From the NCBI RefSeq assembly GCF_000002865.3, contig NW_001865062.1, positions 395,921-459,920 of the forward strand: DNA of 64,000 nucleotides, read 5' to 3'. The notes beneath the pieces are model-generated. The model saw only the letters and a list, made by a program, of their open reading frames with translations. It did no database searches and was not told the DNA's origin. A program made the translations under genes and the position numbers. This document shows positions 31,319 through 46,179 of this stretch, piece by piece. The DNA is from Monosiga brevicollis MX1. Lineage: Eukaryota > Opisthokonta > Choanoflagellata > Craspedida > Salpingoecidae. How positions within the stretch are numbered: position 1 is the stretch's first letter; the number at the start of each line of letters is the position of its first letter.

Positions 31319-33466
31319 TTACTGTGTGCCGGGTCTGGGGCAGGGCTTCCCCAGCCGAGTGGGAATGTGGTCGCTCGAATGCTCGTAATGGCCGACCAAA
31401 TCCGGTAAACTGCCGAAATGTGGACCGTTGTCTACGTTGAAGGTATAGCCCGGTTGACCCTAAGATGACGGAACGGACAAGAGCAAGCTTGTAAGATGTG
31501 CTTGCTTGTGCGTGCAAAGCTGCGATGTGTGGTGTTGCAGCGTGTGCCCCCTTTGTCACAACATCAACATCAAGAATGACAATGTCTCCTTGCCATCCCT
31601 CGGACAAACAAAAACAAAAACAAGAAGCAGAAAAAGAAAAACAAACTCGAAGGCAAAGCGGGGCTGTAGTTGCTGTTTGTGCAAAGATGACGCGCGGCTA
31701 GCAGACATACGCCGTGTCGCTCGCTTTCAGGCCAAGCCCAGGCCTGAATCTTGAGATGCCAGGCCATCTTGCGGTACATGATGGTCAAAACGATTTGTTG
31801 TGACTGCCATGTGTCAACGTTAGAGCCACACAAGAGTGAGGCTATCATGACGAAGGAGCAAGGACTTGCTGCAAGTCATGAACATACCTCGCCGCTTAAG
31901 CGTATGAGCCAAGCGCCATCTTCACAGGAAAAGGATTGGAGGCGACGTTCGGCCTCCTCGCGAGAACACACGTCGTGAAACCACGGCAAGCTCTTGATGG
32001 CTCGCATCTGCATCGAGTAGGCATTGCGTAGGACTTGTTCAAAGTCAAGACTTCGGGGTGGAGGTTCTGGGACTTGCTCTTCCACGCCTCCATGCAGCAC
32101 AAAGTTTTCGTCGATTCGTACACCTTCGATATTCATGTGCACCTCGCGTAAGCCCGCTTCGTCTCCGGCCTTGAGATCAGATGAAAGGACAACAACATCG
32201 GGCATGGAAGCGCGGCTTGATGCGGCAGTAGTGAGACGGCGGAAGGCAGCCGAGATGGAAGGCAATACAAGGCGTAGACCGTGATCAATGTGTCCCATGA
32301 ACAACCCGCCTTTGGGTGTATCGAGCAGCCGCACCAGTGCATCTGGTGCCTGCAGATCATCCACGCAGAAGCGATAGAAGAGATAGTCTTCTTTAAAGTC
32401 ATGATCGTCAGTCACCTGCGCCCAAGAGGGAGGGATAAAAAGGCACAATGAGATGATAAAGGCATGGAAAGAAAACATTTAGGAGCCGACCGTGCGCCCC
32501 TGGATCGACTTGAAGCGAAGGCGTGCGAGAGGATCTGGAGGTCGGTCGAAACTCGATGAGACGGAATCTTACGTGTCGTATAAAGCCTTGCTGCAGCAAG
32601 AGGCTGCCGAGTGCCAGAGCATCCTCTTTGTCCCGGCACAGCTCCTGCACAATGAGCCAAGGCACGAGTTCACGGCCAATGAAGCAACGTCGAAAGGTGC
32701 GGGCGCCGTAATCCCGATCCTTGATCATGATGCCACTCGCGTGTAGGCTGGCATGAATGTGCATGGCTTTGTGAATTAAGATCCGATAAGAGCGTTTATC
32801 GGCTAAGGATGAGGTATCGTGTTTAGCAAAGTTCATGTGAGGCTGTAGGTGGCTGAAGCAGTGCCGAGCCACCTGACTCCACCAATCGAGCAACGAACAA
32901 AAATGACCGGCGCAGCGGATCGGCCTGACCTAGAAATGTGTCGTCGTCCCGGCGAAAGCGATAGAATAGGCCTTCGTCCTTGAAAAGGTGATCATCAACC
33001 ACGTGGTGCATCACGCCTGCGAGACCCAGTACGCGGTGAGCAAACCGCTGGGCCGACCATGTTGCTTGATCCCGTACCCAAGTTTTCCTGACAGCGTGAT
33101 ATCGGTACGGATGAGCACCAACCAAACATGATGAAGGACGAGCCGAGCATAGTGGCCTCGGCGCGGGTGGAGCATTCCTCGCTGTACACGAGGTAATCAA
33201 CGAGTTCGTTGCCCTTGAAACACTGGGGGTACTTCTGCGAGGAGTGGGAGACGTGGCATGGCGCGCATTGAGAAACCCACCATCACAGCCAGATGGGCTG
33301 TGGCACAAGCAAGCGGTAGGGTCCGGACTTTGAGGTGGTAGGAGCGATCCTTGATGAGCGCGTGCTGGAGCAGCTTGCTTCGCAGTTGGTCGGCAGCATC
33401 GTAAAATCCATCCATGTCCGCAGCCCGCAGCATCAGCGTCCATCGATTGACGGTGGACGCAGCCAT
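31319..33466 (-). CDS. DEP-DEP-SH2 protein (DEPTOR-like DEP pair with a C-terminal SH2 domain)
   Basis: Minus-strand gene, ATG at 33466 (MAASTVNRWTLMLRAADMDG). First DEP domain: LLQHALIKDRSYHLKV (33310-33385), CFKGNELVDYLVYSEECSTR (33165-33225) and HHVVDDHLFKDEGLFYRF (32955-33010). Second DEP domain: ASGIMIKDRDYGARTFRRCF (32680-32740), GRELVPWLIVQELC, LLQQGFIRHV and VTDDHDFKEDYLFYRF (32365-32415). Both end in the (H)xxFKDxxLFYRF signature seen in human DEPTOR. An SH2 domain follows: LPWFHDVCSREEAERRL (31935-31995), GAWLIRLSG with the FLVR-type Arg, IVLTIMYRKMAWHLKIQ (31755-31810), and a last exon 31319-31459 with YTFNVDNGPHFGSLPDLVGH. The last exon is exactly 47 codons including the stop. DEPTOR, by contrast, ends in a PDZ domain. 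No kinase or PH domain is seen. I know of no animal protein with this order. Confidence 0.85.
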
Positions 33467-33715
33467 GCCGAGCTTGCCTCGGCCAGGGCCGGCCCAACTC
33501 GCGATCAGCAGTGCCCCAACCCCCTTCAACGCGGACCCAATCAGGACCAACAAACACCGGAAAAGGACAACAGCACCAGTACCCGCAGCCACACCCCTAG
33601 CCACCGATCCAAGACGATGCCCTTAAGATCAAGAGAAGTCGCTCACTCCCAACCACCCGATTTAAAAAAAAAAAATGAAGAGAGAGACGAAAAAAAATCG
33701 CGCGCCGCCCACATC

Positions 33716-33760
33716 ACACACACACACACACACACTTACACACACACACACACACACACG
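33716..33760. repeat. (CA)n microsatellite
   Basis: Two CA blocks separated by TTA, about 240 bp upstream of the DEP-DEP-SH2 start codon. Confidence 0.9.
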
Positions 33761-33854
33761 ATTGTGTTTTGTCAGCAAGCTCCATACAACAAAAAGGTGT
33801 GCTTCTTACTAAGGGTTCTCTTCTTTCCTGATCTCCTGTTCCTGGGTGTTCCTA

Positions 33855-33974
33855 TGCGGTGCGGTCATATGTGCTGTGCTGTGCTGTGTTGTGCGGTGCG
33901 GTGCGGTGCTGTGCTGTGCGGTGCTGTGCGGTGCTGTGCGGTGCTGTGCTGTGCTGTGTTGTGCGGTGCGGTGT
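33855..33974. repeat. GTGCT/GTGCG pentamer array
   Basis: About 24 pentamers that mix GTGCT and GTGCG, with occasional GTGTT. A shorter array of the same GTGCT unit lies at 39999-40032. Confidence 0.9.
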
Positions 33975-34125
33975 GTAGGGCGCTGGCAAGGCATGCATGA
34001 AAGTGAGCAAGTTGAGAAAGCTTGGGTTCGAGACGAAGAGCCAAGGTTGTTGTCATTAATTTCTCCGAAATTCCCTTTCAACTCGGCCTCTTATGGTACA
34101 TGCTCTCTTGGCGGCAATGGGCTTG

Positions 34126-35893
34126 TCAAGAGTGGCTGTGACCATGACCGTGGCTGTGGCCGTGACCATGGCCGTCGGCCTCGTCGCCGTGGCTGTGGCT
34201 GTGGTTGCAGTGGGGCAACTGCACGGCTCGCAAAGCCTGATCCATGTCGCGCCAGCAACACTTGACCTCTTGATCCTGAGCAGGGCAGCGAGAGCACAAG
34301 ACCCTGGACAATGAGAACGGGCGCCGACGCCAACCACGACAAAAGAAGTGATGCGTTGTGCTACAAACCGCTAGTGCCTGGTGTAACTTCAAAAGGGCCG
34401 CCAGCGCTCCGTGGCGCAGGGCCCGCGGATCCAAGTCTGCGCTCTTGCTGGGCACGGAAAGCACTCCAAGGCGGATCAAATGAAAGACCAAGTCGTCATC
34501 CTAGCCATGTGAGGGACCAGTCAGCAATGCCAGAGCGGCGCTTCAGAGTACAAGGCTCGCTTGGGGGCAAAGTGGCCACAAAGAGTGGAGCGCAACCAGC
34601 AGACCAACCACTGTGCAGAAGAGCTGATGGCGCGTGTCCAGAGCAAAGGCCTTTTGCAAGGCCTTATCCTTGTGCTCATGAAAGCGACGCCAAAGAAGAT
34701 CAATCAGAAGGTGAGCTCCGGCGTCCAGCGCCACGGCATCGGCATCATCATTCAATATCCCTGAAGGTAACGCATCCACGTGTTGCAGCGGCTCACGGTC
34801 CAGTTCCAACTACACCGACATGTGGGCAGAGATGAGTGCAACGAAAACTTGAATCGCTCAAAAGCAAAGAGCGCACCGTCAGTCATCACCATCCCCGCGG
34901 AGGGGGAACTCGCACCGAGTCTGCAAAGGTGGCTGGAAATGTCGTTTTGAGTGCTTGCACGCGTTCACTTGCCGTAGTCCCTGGGAAGTGATGAAGCAAC
35001 CACGCCCCAAGCGAGGCACACCCCGCACGGTGGCACCCGTCGGCCAGTTCATGAAGCACCTCCAAAAGCCGCTGTGCTAGCGGGCTACACAAATTTGGTT
35101 TGCATCAGACAGACACGGGTCTGGTCGGCAAAGCCAAGGCGCGACATGCTCCGCTCAACGTACGCCAAGGGATGAGGGGGCACAGACTGAACAGCCGGCA
35201 TGACAGTGGTGGCGCCGGCCTCGTCGCGGAGTGGTAACTGAAAAAGCTCGCTGGCAGCCCGAGACCGTCCATATGATCAACAGGAAAAGCCATCGCTGGT
35301 CAATACGCGATATCGGAACTTGACAAAAAAAAAAATATGATGGACCAAAGCACCCGCACATAGCTCTTACCTGACGTTTTCCAGGGTAAGCTCCGCTAGG
35401 GCCGAGGTCGTGAGCTGCTGTCCCGATATGTAGAGACCCATGACACCAAAGAGGACAAGTTCACGGAGACCTAAAGAAAGAATGGAACGTCAATGGGCGT
35501 TTTAAACCGCCAGCAAGTGACCGGCGCAGCATCGGCTGTGAGGAGTGAGCCCCCTTACCTCGACCAGTGTGGGCTTGCAGGAGCGCATCGTAGCCCATGG
35601 CGCACGCGCTCAAGGCTGCCATCAGTGCATGAAAATTGGCCTCCTAAGTGCCCATCACGCCACGCGCCTGCGAGTCAGTGTGCTGTTCCTGGATTTGGGC
35701 GCGTGGCCGCTCACCCGCTGGCAAGTCCGCATCTTTCATCACAAACCTGCTCGGCGCTGTCAAAGCGCAAAGGCATACCCGAGGGTGCCTCGGGCCGCAA
35801 CAACTCCCGCTTCTTCACAAGCTGCTCAACCACCTTTCCAACAGCCCCATCCTCCACCGCCACCACGCCCGACACCGCACCCGAAGCCGCCAT
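34126..35893 (-). CDS. Unrecognised multi-exon protein with a His-rich tail
   Basis: I do not recognise this gene. Minus-strand exons with clean GT...AG edges: MAASGAVSGVVAVEDGAVGK and VVEQLVKKRELLRPEAPSGM (about 35760-35893), EANFHALMAALSACAMGYDA (35570-35645), GLRELVLFGVMGLYISGQQL (35374-35471), LPLRDEAGATTVMPAVQSVP with YVERSMSRLGFADQTRVCLM (35100-35240), PLAQRLLEVLHELADGCHRA (34886-35085), PLQHVDALPSGILNDDADAV and AGAHLLIDLLWRRFHEHKDK (34600-34810), LVFHLIRLGVLSVPSKSADL (34400-34495), and a last exon with LCSRCPAQDQEVKCCWRDMD and about 14 His in the final 30 residues (HGHGHSHGHGHSHS). The protein looks all-helical and soluble. The Cys group and His tail suggest metal binding; this is inference. 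Near 35095 the frame shifts between two good exons, without a plausible intron: either an assembly slip or a missed small intron. Confidence 0.6.
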
Positions 35894-36794
35894 CACTGCA
35901 CTTTCCGCACGCCGCGGCCACCGCCACGACTCGTTCTCCGGGTGCGCCTTGACCACCCTTCCAAGAAAAGTAAAATACATCCCGAGGGTATTAACATCAA
36001 AGAGGATGTCATGCTTTTCTTGTTACGGTACAGTCAAAGTTCCTATGTTAACGTCTTTTCAAGAGCTGGGTTCGAGCTGCAGCGGGGGGGGGGTTGGAAA
36101 GACCCATAGTGACCGAGACTGAGTGTGCGGAAGCAGTGGGAGTGCTCAAAAAATGTGTGGAAGCACAGATTTGACGCTAACGTGGGAGATTGCGGACGCG
36201 AGTCGCAAAGTTTGCCAAGTTGCCGAGTGACTCGGCTCGTGCTTGGAAAGTGCCGCTCTTGTGCAACTGAAGCCAGTAGTTGACGGCACTAACGGACGTG
36301 CAACCCTTGAAGGCAGTTGCATTGGCCGTGCTCTTCCCCGCAACACAATCGCATTCAAATGCGAGACGTGTACCCATCGACATGGCTATGTGTTGGCGTC
36401 TGCTCGAAATTGTCAGTTTAGCGAATGTGAAGATAATCCACCACGGTGGGTCATTTTCCTCTCATTTATCCGCTACATAAAAGACCTTGTACTCGGGCTC
36501 GAGCACTCCCTACTGCAGTCAATGCCTAGTGGTGATGCTAGAATATATTAAAGCCAGGATCTTTTGAGAACACAAGTCTGGGGCCAAGTCTGATCGTGCA
36601 ATTTGACCAGAGATGGCGATGGTTTAAACACTCGAAATAACAACCCACAAATCAAAAAAAAATCGAGGAAAACTGTTAAAAACTATGCTACAAAGGCAAA
36701 GGCGACGGCTCAGCCGATCCGCCCAGGCGCCCCACATCTTCATCTTGGACACACGGGCCATAGTGCCATTAGAAATGCAACCGCAAGAGTTGTA
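35894..36794. other. Intergenic region upstream of the His-tail gene
   Basis: 900 bases. A G8 run lies at 36086-36094. A 68-codon minus-strand frame at 36177-36383 has no known relative. Nothing else is seen. Confidence 0.35.
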
Positions 36795-39447
<2,653 letters not shown>

Positions 39448-39599
39448 CCTGTGGGAAGGCCGGCCCGAAAGGTACCTGTGTGCCGCAACAAAGTCGGCAA
39501 GTCTCGCAGCTATACAGCAGGCCGAAAAGGGAGGGAGGAAGATACGTGCCAGGCGAGTTGCAAGAAAATAAAATAAAAAAATGCGCCAACTTTGTTGTG

Positions 39600-39790
39600 A
39601 GAGAGAAGAGAAAGAGAGAGAGAGAGTTTGAGAGAGTTTGAGAGAGTTTGAGAGAGTTTGAGAGAGTTTGAGAGAGAGAGAGAGAGAGAGAGTTTGAGAG
39701 AGTGTGAGAGAGTTTGAGAGAGTTTGAGAGAGTTTGAGAGAGTTTGAGAGAGTGTGAGAGAGAGAGAGAGAGAGTATGAGAGAGAGAGAG

Positions 39791-39863
<73 letters not shown>

Positions 39864-39889
39864 GAGAGAGTTTGAGAGTTTGAGAGTTT
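39600..39889. repeat. GA tract with AGAGAGTTTG decamers
   Basis: Pure GA runs alternate with a GAGAGAGTTT decamer repeated in several groups (39625-39670, 39690-39750, 39865-39889). On the strand of the kinase gene this is a CT tract starting about 150 bp upstream of its ATG. Confidence 0.9.
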
Positions 39890-39998
39890 GTGCACCACCA
39901 ACTGGGTGATCCTGTTGCTGCCTGCTTTGCTGATCTTGAACTCATTGGTATTACAGCTGTTGTGTTGTGTGCGGTCACGGGTGTCTGCATGCCTGCCT

Positions 39999-40032
39999 GT
40001 GCTGTGCTGTGCTGTGCTGTGCTGTGCTGTGC
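39999..40032. repeat. (GTGCT)n pentamer repeat
   Basis: About seven perfect GTGCT units, the same unit as the longer array at 33855-33974. Confidence 0.9.
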
Positions 40033-40407
40033 GTTGATGCCGCTGCCCTTTTGACGATCGCGCTCGTTCAGGCCACATTTGGGACATCGAGCGGTATTAC
40101 GTCACATTCGAGTTGTCGCGCTGGTTACGAGCAGAGGTGATTCAAAAACCCTATAAAGTGATGCAAAAAGTATCAGCTAATAACACACAACAATCAACGC
40201 ATGCTGCAATAAGTTTATAAACGTCTTTACAAAGTCTGGTGCTAATATTGGCCTGTCAACTTTTCCCAGCACCGTCGAAGACTGGGAGATTGAAGGAGAC
40301 TGAAATCAACAGGAGACTCAAAGAGACTGAGAGACTCACGGAGACCAGTGTGTGCGAGCTAATTTTTTTCTCTCTCTCTCTCTCTCTCACACACGAACAC
40401 GAGAGAG

Positions 40408-43400
40408 ATGGTGGCGACGACCACCACAACGGCAGTCGATGCCACTGCCTCGGCGTCGGCGTCGGCAGAGGCAGCGGCAGCGGCGGCGGCAGCGGCGGCG
40501 GTGAAGGCTTCGGCAGAGAACATCAGTGCAGCCAATCTGTTGCTCGAGGTGCGGTGTACTGTGCTTTTTGGTTTTCGAATGTGGGCACGATGCATTGCCT
40601 CTTGCGATGGTGCATCGCGAGCGTTGTCGATCGTTCTCTGGCATCGTTCGTTGCTTCCCCTTTGACGTCCGCCCTCCCCTTGACCTCGGTCTGCATTATC
40701 GCCCTTGATTCCCAGGATGATGATCTTGTGTATGAAGAGGCCATTCTGCGCAATCCCTACTCGGTACGCCCCACGAATAGTCAAAGAAAAAGAAAAAGAA
40801 AAAGAAGACAAGAGCATTCAAACTTCCGCGCGCGGGAGATGCGCCAGTTCGTCTCAGATCTGCACTTTCTGGACGCCTTCACTCGACCTGTCATGTTGTT
40901 TATCCCTCCTTGTCGCGTTGTGCTTTCTAGGTCAAAGACTGGCTCGCCTACCTCGAGCGAAAAAAGTCTGCCTCTCCCGCCGTTCGCTTCTCGCTCTTTG
41001 AGCGCGCTGTGCGCCAGCTGCCCGGCAGGTATGCTCACAGTCCATGCAATCACGCCGGCACCCCTTTCGTCCTTCCGTCCTTCCGTCTTTCCTTCCTTCC
41101 TTCCTTCCTTCCTTCCTTCCTTCCTTCCTTCCTTCCTTCCTTCCTTCCTTCCTTCCTTCCTTCCTTCCTTCCTTCCTTCCTTCCTTCCTTCCTTCCTTCC
41201 TACCTTCCTCTCTTCCTCATTCTTCCTCTACNNNNNNNNNNNNNNNNNNNNNNNNNNNNNNNNNNNNNNNNNNNNNNNNNNNNNNNNNNNNNNNNNNNNN
41301 NNNNNNNNNNNNNNNNNNNNNNNNNNNNNNNNNTGCTTTGCAATAGCTTCAAGCTCTGGGTGCGCTATCTGCGTGAGCGTAAGGCCCTGGTCGCTACCGT
41401 GGCTCCCACCGACCCAGCACGCCGAGCTACCTACGACACTTTCCGCCGCGCCATGGTTTTCATGCACAAGGTAGTCCGCCGTCTGCTTTGCCCCCCTTTC
41501 AGCCGTGTTGAATCCCTCCACGCAACTCGCTCGTTTTTTTTTCATTCCTTTCTGTTTTGGCGATGGCAACTTTCTGGTGGATGTAAACTTGTCAGATGCC
41601 GCGCATCTGGATCGAGTACCTCGAACTCATGATGGAGTCGGGCCTCATCACGGAAACGCGTCGCACCTTTGACGAATGTCTTCGAGCTTTGCCCATCACT
41701 CAACACCACCGCATCTGGCCCCTCTACCTCAAGGTTTGGCAATCAATCCCTCACGACCGGCTCATGCTTCTTTCAACCCGCCCTCCAATTCGCTCGTTTG
41801 GCCCCGGCACGATGCTTTCTCAGTACCACTCCTCCATTTCGCCCCATGCTTTTATATGGCAGTTTGTGCGACAACCTCACATTCCCACCGAGACTGCGTG
41901 CCGCGTGTATCGCCGCTACCTCATGGTTGGTGCCAGACGCCCGTGTGCTCCAACGTCTTGAAGCATAAACCAGGGACAAAGGCACGTCGGATTGTCATTT
42001 TCGGTGTGGCTCCTCGTGCCTGTGCTTTCTCTAGATTGAGCCAAATGACGCCGAGGAGTTTGTCGACTATCTCGTCTCCGCCAAGCGCTACGAAGAGGCT
42101 GCTGCCATTTTGATTGAGGTGCGTAAACCAACACGTTGGCACTTGAAGTGGATTGACTACCTTGTGTTAAGCATGCTGGCCCGTGTTTCCCTTTTGTGTC
42201 ATGCACACGCAAAGACGCATGAACCACTTGGCTGGGCCGGGGCTCTCACAACATGCGACTTCTCCTTTGTTTCACACGTCCCACTCAGGTGCTCAACAAG
42301 GAGAAATACGTGAGCAAGCAGGGTAAATCACACCACCAGCTCTGGCTGGAGCTCTGTCAGCTCGTCAGTGAGCACCCCGATGGTGTTCGCAACATCAAGG
42401 TACGGCACGCACAATCTTGGTTCTCTGCACCCACACTGCGCCAGCCCGCCTCCCTTGGCAGCCGCTTGCACCTGCCCAAGTACAGCATGTGCCGTCGTTG
42501 CACCTCACCCCCAGATCTGTGCAGGTCGAGCCAATCATTCGCGGTGGCTTGCGCAAGTTCTCAGACATGATTGGCCAGTTGTGGTGCGCGCTGGCGGCGT
42601 ATCATATCCGCCGTGGCAGCTTCGAGAAGGTGGGCCTTGTCGCACCAACACAAACTTGCACATGTCTGATTTTTAGTCAACGGCTGCCCTACCCAGTTAT
42701 GCCTGCTTTCCCTGGTCCTTGAACAAATATTCACCTGGGGCACTCTCCGTCTGCCGTCAGGCCCGGGACATCTACGAAGAGGCTATTCAGACCGTGCAGA
42801 CCGTGCGCGATTTCAGTCAGGTCTTCGAAGCCTATGCTGAATTCGAGGAGCAGTCTCTCACTGCCCTCATGGAGCAAATGGGCGAAGAGGGTCTTGATGG
42901 TACGTCCTCTTTACCGCTGCTGGTTGCGTTGAGCCTTTGCGTAACAGCCTTAGATGACATAAGCAGCGTCAAATGGGGCTCATTCGTCCCGTTGCCCCTC
43001 CTGCCTCAATACTTGCAAACTTGTTGTCGTTCCACCCACATTTAGGTAACGAGGAGGTCGAGTGGCGCATGGCGCGCTACGAACAGCTCATGGAGCGCCG
43101 ACCCCTGTTGCTGAGCAGTGTTCTGCTGCGCCAAAACCCCCACAATGTGGACGAGTGGCACAAGCGCGTTGCCCTCTTCTCCAGTCAGCCCTCCGAAATG
43201 ATCCTGACGTATCGCGATGCCGTCAAGACGGTCGATCCCAGCAAGGCCACTGGTTCGTTCGTTCTGCATTGGCAATTGTCATACATTATGGTAACACATG
43301 GCGTGCATACGCACACGATTGGGCGGCGCCGTCACTAATTACCGCATCTCTGTATGCAGGCAAGGTGCACACGCTGTGGGTCGAGTTTGCCCGCCTGTAC

Positions 43401-45557
43401 GAGGCCACTTCGCTTGAGGAGGCGCGCAAGGTGTACGAGCGGGGTGTTCAGGAGCCCTTTCGCAAAGTATGTTGGCTCGATATACGTGTCACTCCTGTCG
43501 CACGGTCCATCCACTGCGTTGTGTGGCCAGGCAAACTCGTTCGGCCGCGCTAACTCTTGAATACGTGCATGGGACTGGCTCCTTTCCACGTCGCATAGGT
43601 CGACGATTTGGCAGAGCTGTGGTGTCAGTATGCCGAGATGGAGCTGCGCCACAAGAATTTTCAGCGTGCTGTCAATGTCCTTCGTCGAGCAACAGCAATG
43701 CCGTCCAAGAAGCAGCTGGTGGATGAGTCTGGTCGACCCTCGGTCCAGGCTCGTGTGCACAAGAGCTTGAAGCTGTGGTCAATGTATGCCGACCTTGAGG
43801 AGTCTATCGGCACACTCGAGGGCACCAAAGCCGTGTACAACCGCATGCTCGAGCTCCGCGTGGCCACACCACAGGTTATCATCAACTTTGCAACCTTTTT
43901 GGAAGAAAACAAATACTTTGAGGAGGCGTTCACGGCCTACGAGCGCGGCGTAGCCCTCTTCAAGTGGCCCATCGTTTTTGAAATCTGGAACACCTATCTT
44001 GCCAAGTTCATCAAGCGCTACGTGAGTCAACTCCACCTTGTCCAGGCCTTGACGCAACAACAATCGTGCCCCCTCATCATATACAGCGCCAGACCATACC
44101 TCTGTCTGCTTGGACTCACTCAATTTGTTCGTACCCCCCTGGTATCCCGTTTCAAAATTGGTCAGGGCGGCGATAAGCTCGAGCGCACTCGTGAACTTTT
44201 TGAGCAATGCCTTGAGAATATTCCTGCCAAATTTGCCAAGGTCATCTATCTCATGTATGCAGACTTTGAGGAGGTACGTTATTCAGGCGACCCTCGCCCA
44301 TCCATGTTGTCGGCTGTTGTGAGGCACCACGCTCGGAACGCTTTGTGCTGATTCCAAACCCTGGCGATGGCCTGTCACCCCTATCGGATAGAAATATGGA
44401 TTGGGCCGTCATGCAATGGCCGTGTATCAGCGAGCTACACAAAAGGTCCCCAGCGAGGACCGCTTCGAGATGTGGCAGCTGTACATCAAGCGTGCTGCGG
44501 CCCTTTTTGGCGTGGTCTACACCCGCGAGCTTTTCGTTGCCGCGCTTGAAGACACTCTTTTGTCTGGTTTGTTGCGCCGTTCACAGTCGCTGCCTGCGTG
44601 TGATGCGAAAGATCCAGAACTGCGCATCGTTTGCTTTCTGACTAATTTTTTTGGGTGGCCTGTGCGGGCTCTACGTTTGTCGGGCGCGGTCTTAGACAAG
44701 GACATGCAAGCCATGGCCATGGACTTTGCTTCTCTGGAGACCAAGCTCGGCGAGGTGGATCGCGCACGCGCCATTTACTCACACACTTCACAGTACTGTG
44801 AGCCCAAGTCCGCCAAGAAGTTTTGGGACGCTTGGGAAGACTTTGAGGTAGGCTGCCTTGTCAATGGACTGATCTGTCCCGTTGAGCACCAAGCATTCTG
44901 AGGCGGCTACATGAGTTAATTTTGCCCTGTGAGCAATCGCGTCATGCATCTCACTTCACTCGCGCCCGCTTAGGTCCGCCACGGAAATGAGGACACCTAC
45001 CGCGAAATGCTGCGCATCAAGCGCTCGGTCGCCGCTCAGAGCAACACGTCTTCCAACGTCAACGTGTTTCGTGCAGCGGAGGAGGCTGCCCGTGCCTTGC
45101 GGGATGGTGGCAACGCGATGGCGGCCGCCGAATCGGAAGCAGCTGCCCGTGCTGCTCCCCAGCAAACGGCCTTTGTCAAGGTAGGCTACCGGCTGCAATT
45201 TTGGTCTAGGGCTGTCCCTCTGTTCGCCACCAGGCTCATTCTTGCATCGGTCTGATCTCCATCAGGCTGGTGGTGCGCCGGCGGGCAACCGTGACGAGAT
45301 CGACCTTGACGACGACGACGACGACGACGAAGAAGAAGATGGAAATGCAACCGAGACTGCTACCAATAGTATGTATTGCAGTTCTTTGTCAGCGCCAAGC
45401 CCGATTGGTCCTTTTTGCTATGTATGTATCGCTCACGATTGGCCTTGCGTGTGTCATGACGCCATTCTCAGATGTCGACATTGAGGAGAAGGCTGTGCCC
45501 GACGAGGTTTTTGGTGGCATCGGCGCCAAAGCTCTGTTGAGTCAAAAGTCGGCCTAA
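40408..45557 (+). CDS. XAB2: XAB2 / SYF1, HAT-repeat pre-mRNA splicing factor
   Basis: Spliceosome (NineTeen-related/IBC) scaffold of HAT helical repeats, also linked to transcription-coupled repair. An Ala-rich start (MVATTTTTAVDATASASASA) precedes DDDLVYEEAILRNPYS (40719-40763; human EDLPYEEEILRNPYS). Then come VKDWLAYLERKK, a repeat-filled intron with a gap, KLWVRYLRERKA near 41350, MPRIWIEYLELMMESGL and LPITQHHRIWPLYL (41596-41730), KYVSKQGKSHHQLWLELCQL near 42305, VEPIIRGGLRKFSDMIGQLW near 42527, ARDIYEEAIQTVQTVRDFSQ (42761-42820), RRPLLLSSVLLRQNPHNVDE near 43098, HTLWVEFARLYE, LKLWSMYADLEESIGTLEGT near 43765, YERGVALFKWPIVFEIWNTY near 43938, LGRHAMAVYQRA near 44400 and RHGNEDTYREMLRIKRSV (44976-45030). 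An acidic Asp/Glu run and VPDEVFGGIG close the protein. About 16 short introns. Full length except that the gap may hide part of the exon near 41340. Confidence 0.96.
41088..41333. repeat. (CCTT)n microsatellite and assembly gap in an XAB2 intron
   Basis: About 27 CCTT units at 41088-41200, degenerate CTTCCTCAT units to 41231, then unknown bases at 41232-41333. The acceptor of the next exon is hidden by the gap. Confidence 0.95.
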
Positions 45558-46085
45558 AGCTGACAGCATGTTGCCCTTTGCTTGCTTGTCTATTCGCGAG
45601 AATCGATTGCGCTGCAACACAAACACAACACTTCAATCTTTCGGGACACGGCACGGCGTGGGCTGTGATACCAAGTCAGATCGAGACCGGAGACGACGCC
45701 AATGTTTTTAATTGGCGGCGCATGCACACGGCATGCTTGCGCATTAATCGATCGAGTCAGAGGGATGGTGTTTGCGTCATGAGCAGGGTGTTTGTTTGTT
45801 TGTGAGAGAAGGTTTTTGTTTTTGTTTTTTGAATTGAGCTTTGAAGTAGCAGTCATCAATCCCAAAGTTTGATTGCGAGTCACTCAGAGAGCGAAAACAC
45901 CTTGCATTCCTCTGACCTGTCCTTGATACGCGAGGCAGAGAGTGCTATGCATTTGTCCGCTCACCCCTTCTCTTCCTACACATGCTTAGAGCTGGGGCCA
46001 CTTAGTGAAGGTGGCTTAATCCAAGCCTGAACTGCTTTTGGAGGCGTGCGCATTCGAATTGCGCACGCTCTTCAACGTCAAACAC
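45558..46085. other. Convergent spacer XAB2/PABP
   Basis: 528 bases between two stop codons. It has T-rich GTTTGTTTG/GTTTTTG stretches near 45785-45830. Nothing coding is seen. Confidence 0.4.
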
Positions 46086-46140
46086 TCAAGCCGCTGTCTT
46101 GCCGTCTTTCTTCGAACCAGCCTGCTCCGTAGCTTGCTGC

Positions 46141-46179
<39 letters not shown>

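Larger units (their letters stand above)
33467..34125. other. Intergenic region with CA and GTGCT repeats
   Basis: 660 bases upstream of the DEP-DEP-SH2 gene. It holds a (CA)n run at 33716-33760 and a pentamer/decamer array at 33855-33974. No gene is supported. Confidence 0.5.
39448..40407. promoter_or_regulatory. Head-to-head intergenic region MAPKAPK5-like/XAB2
   Basis: 960 bases between divergent starts, with a long GA tract beside the kinase gene, a GTGCT array in the middle and a short CT tract (40367-40389) just upstream of the XAB2 ATG. No other gene is seen. Confidence 0.55.

Noticed and set aside
36177-36383. 68-codon minus-strand frame upstream of the MAPKAPK5-like gene's 3' end
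   Set aside because: No similarity recognised and no flanking exons; likely chance.
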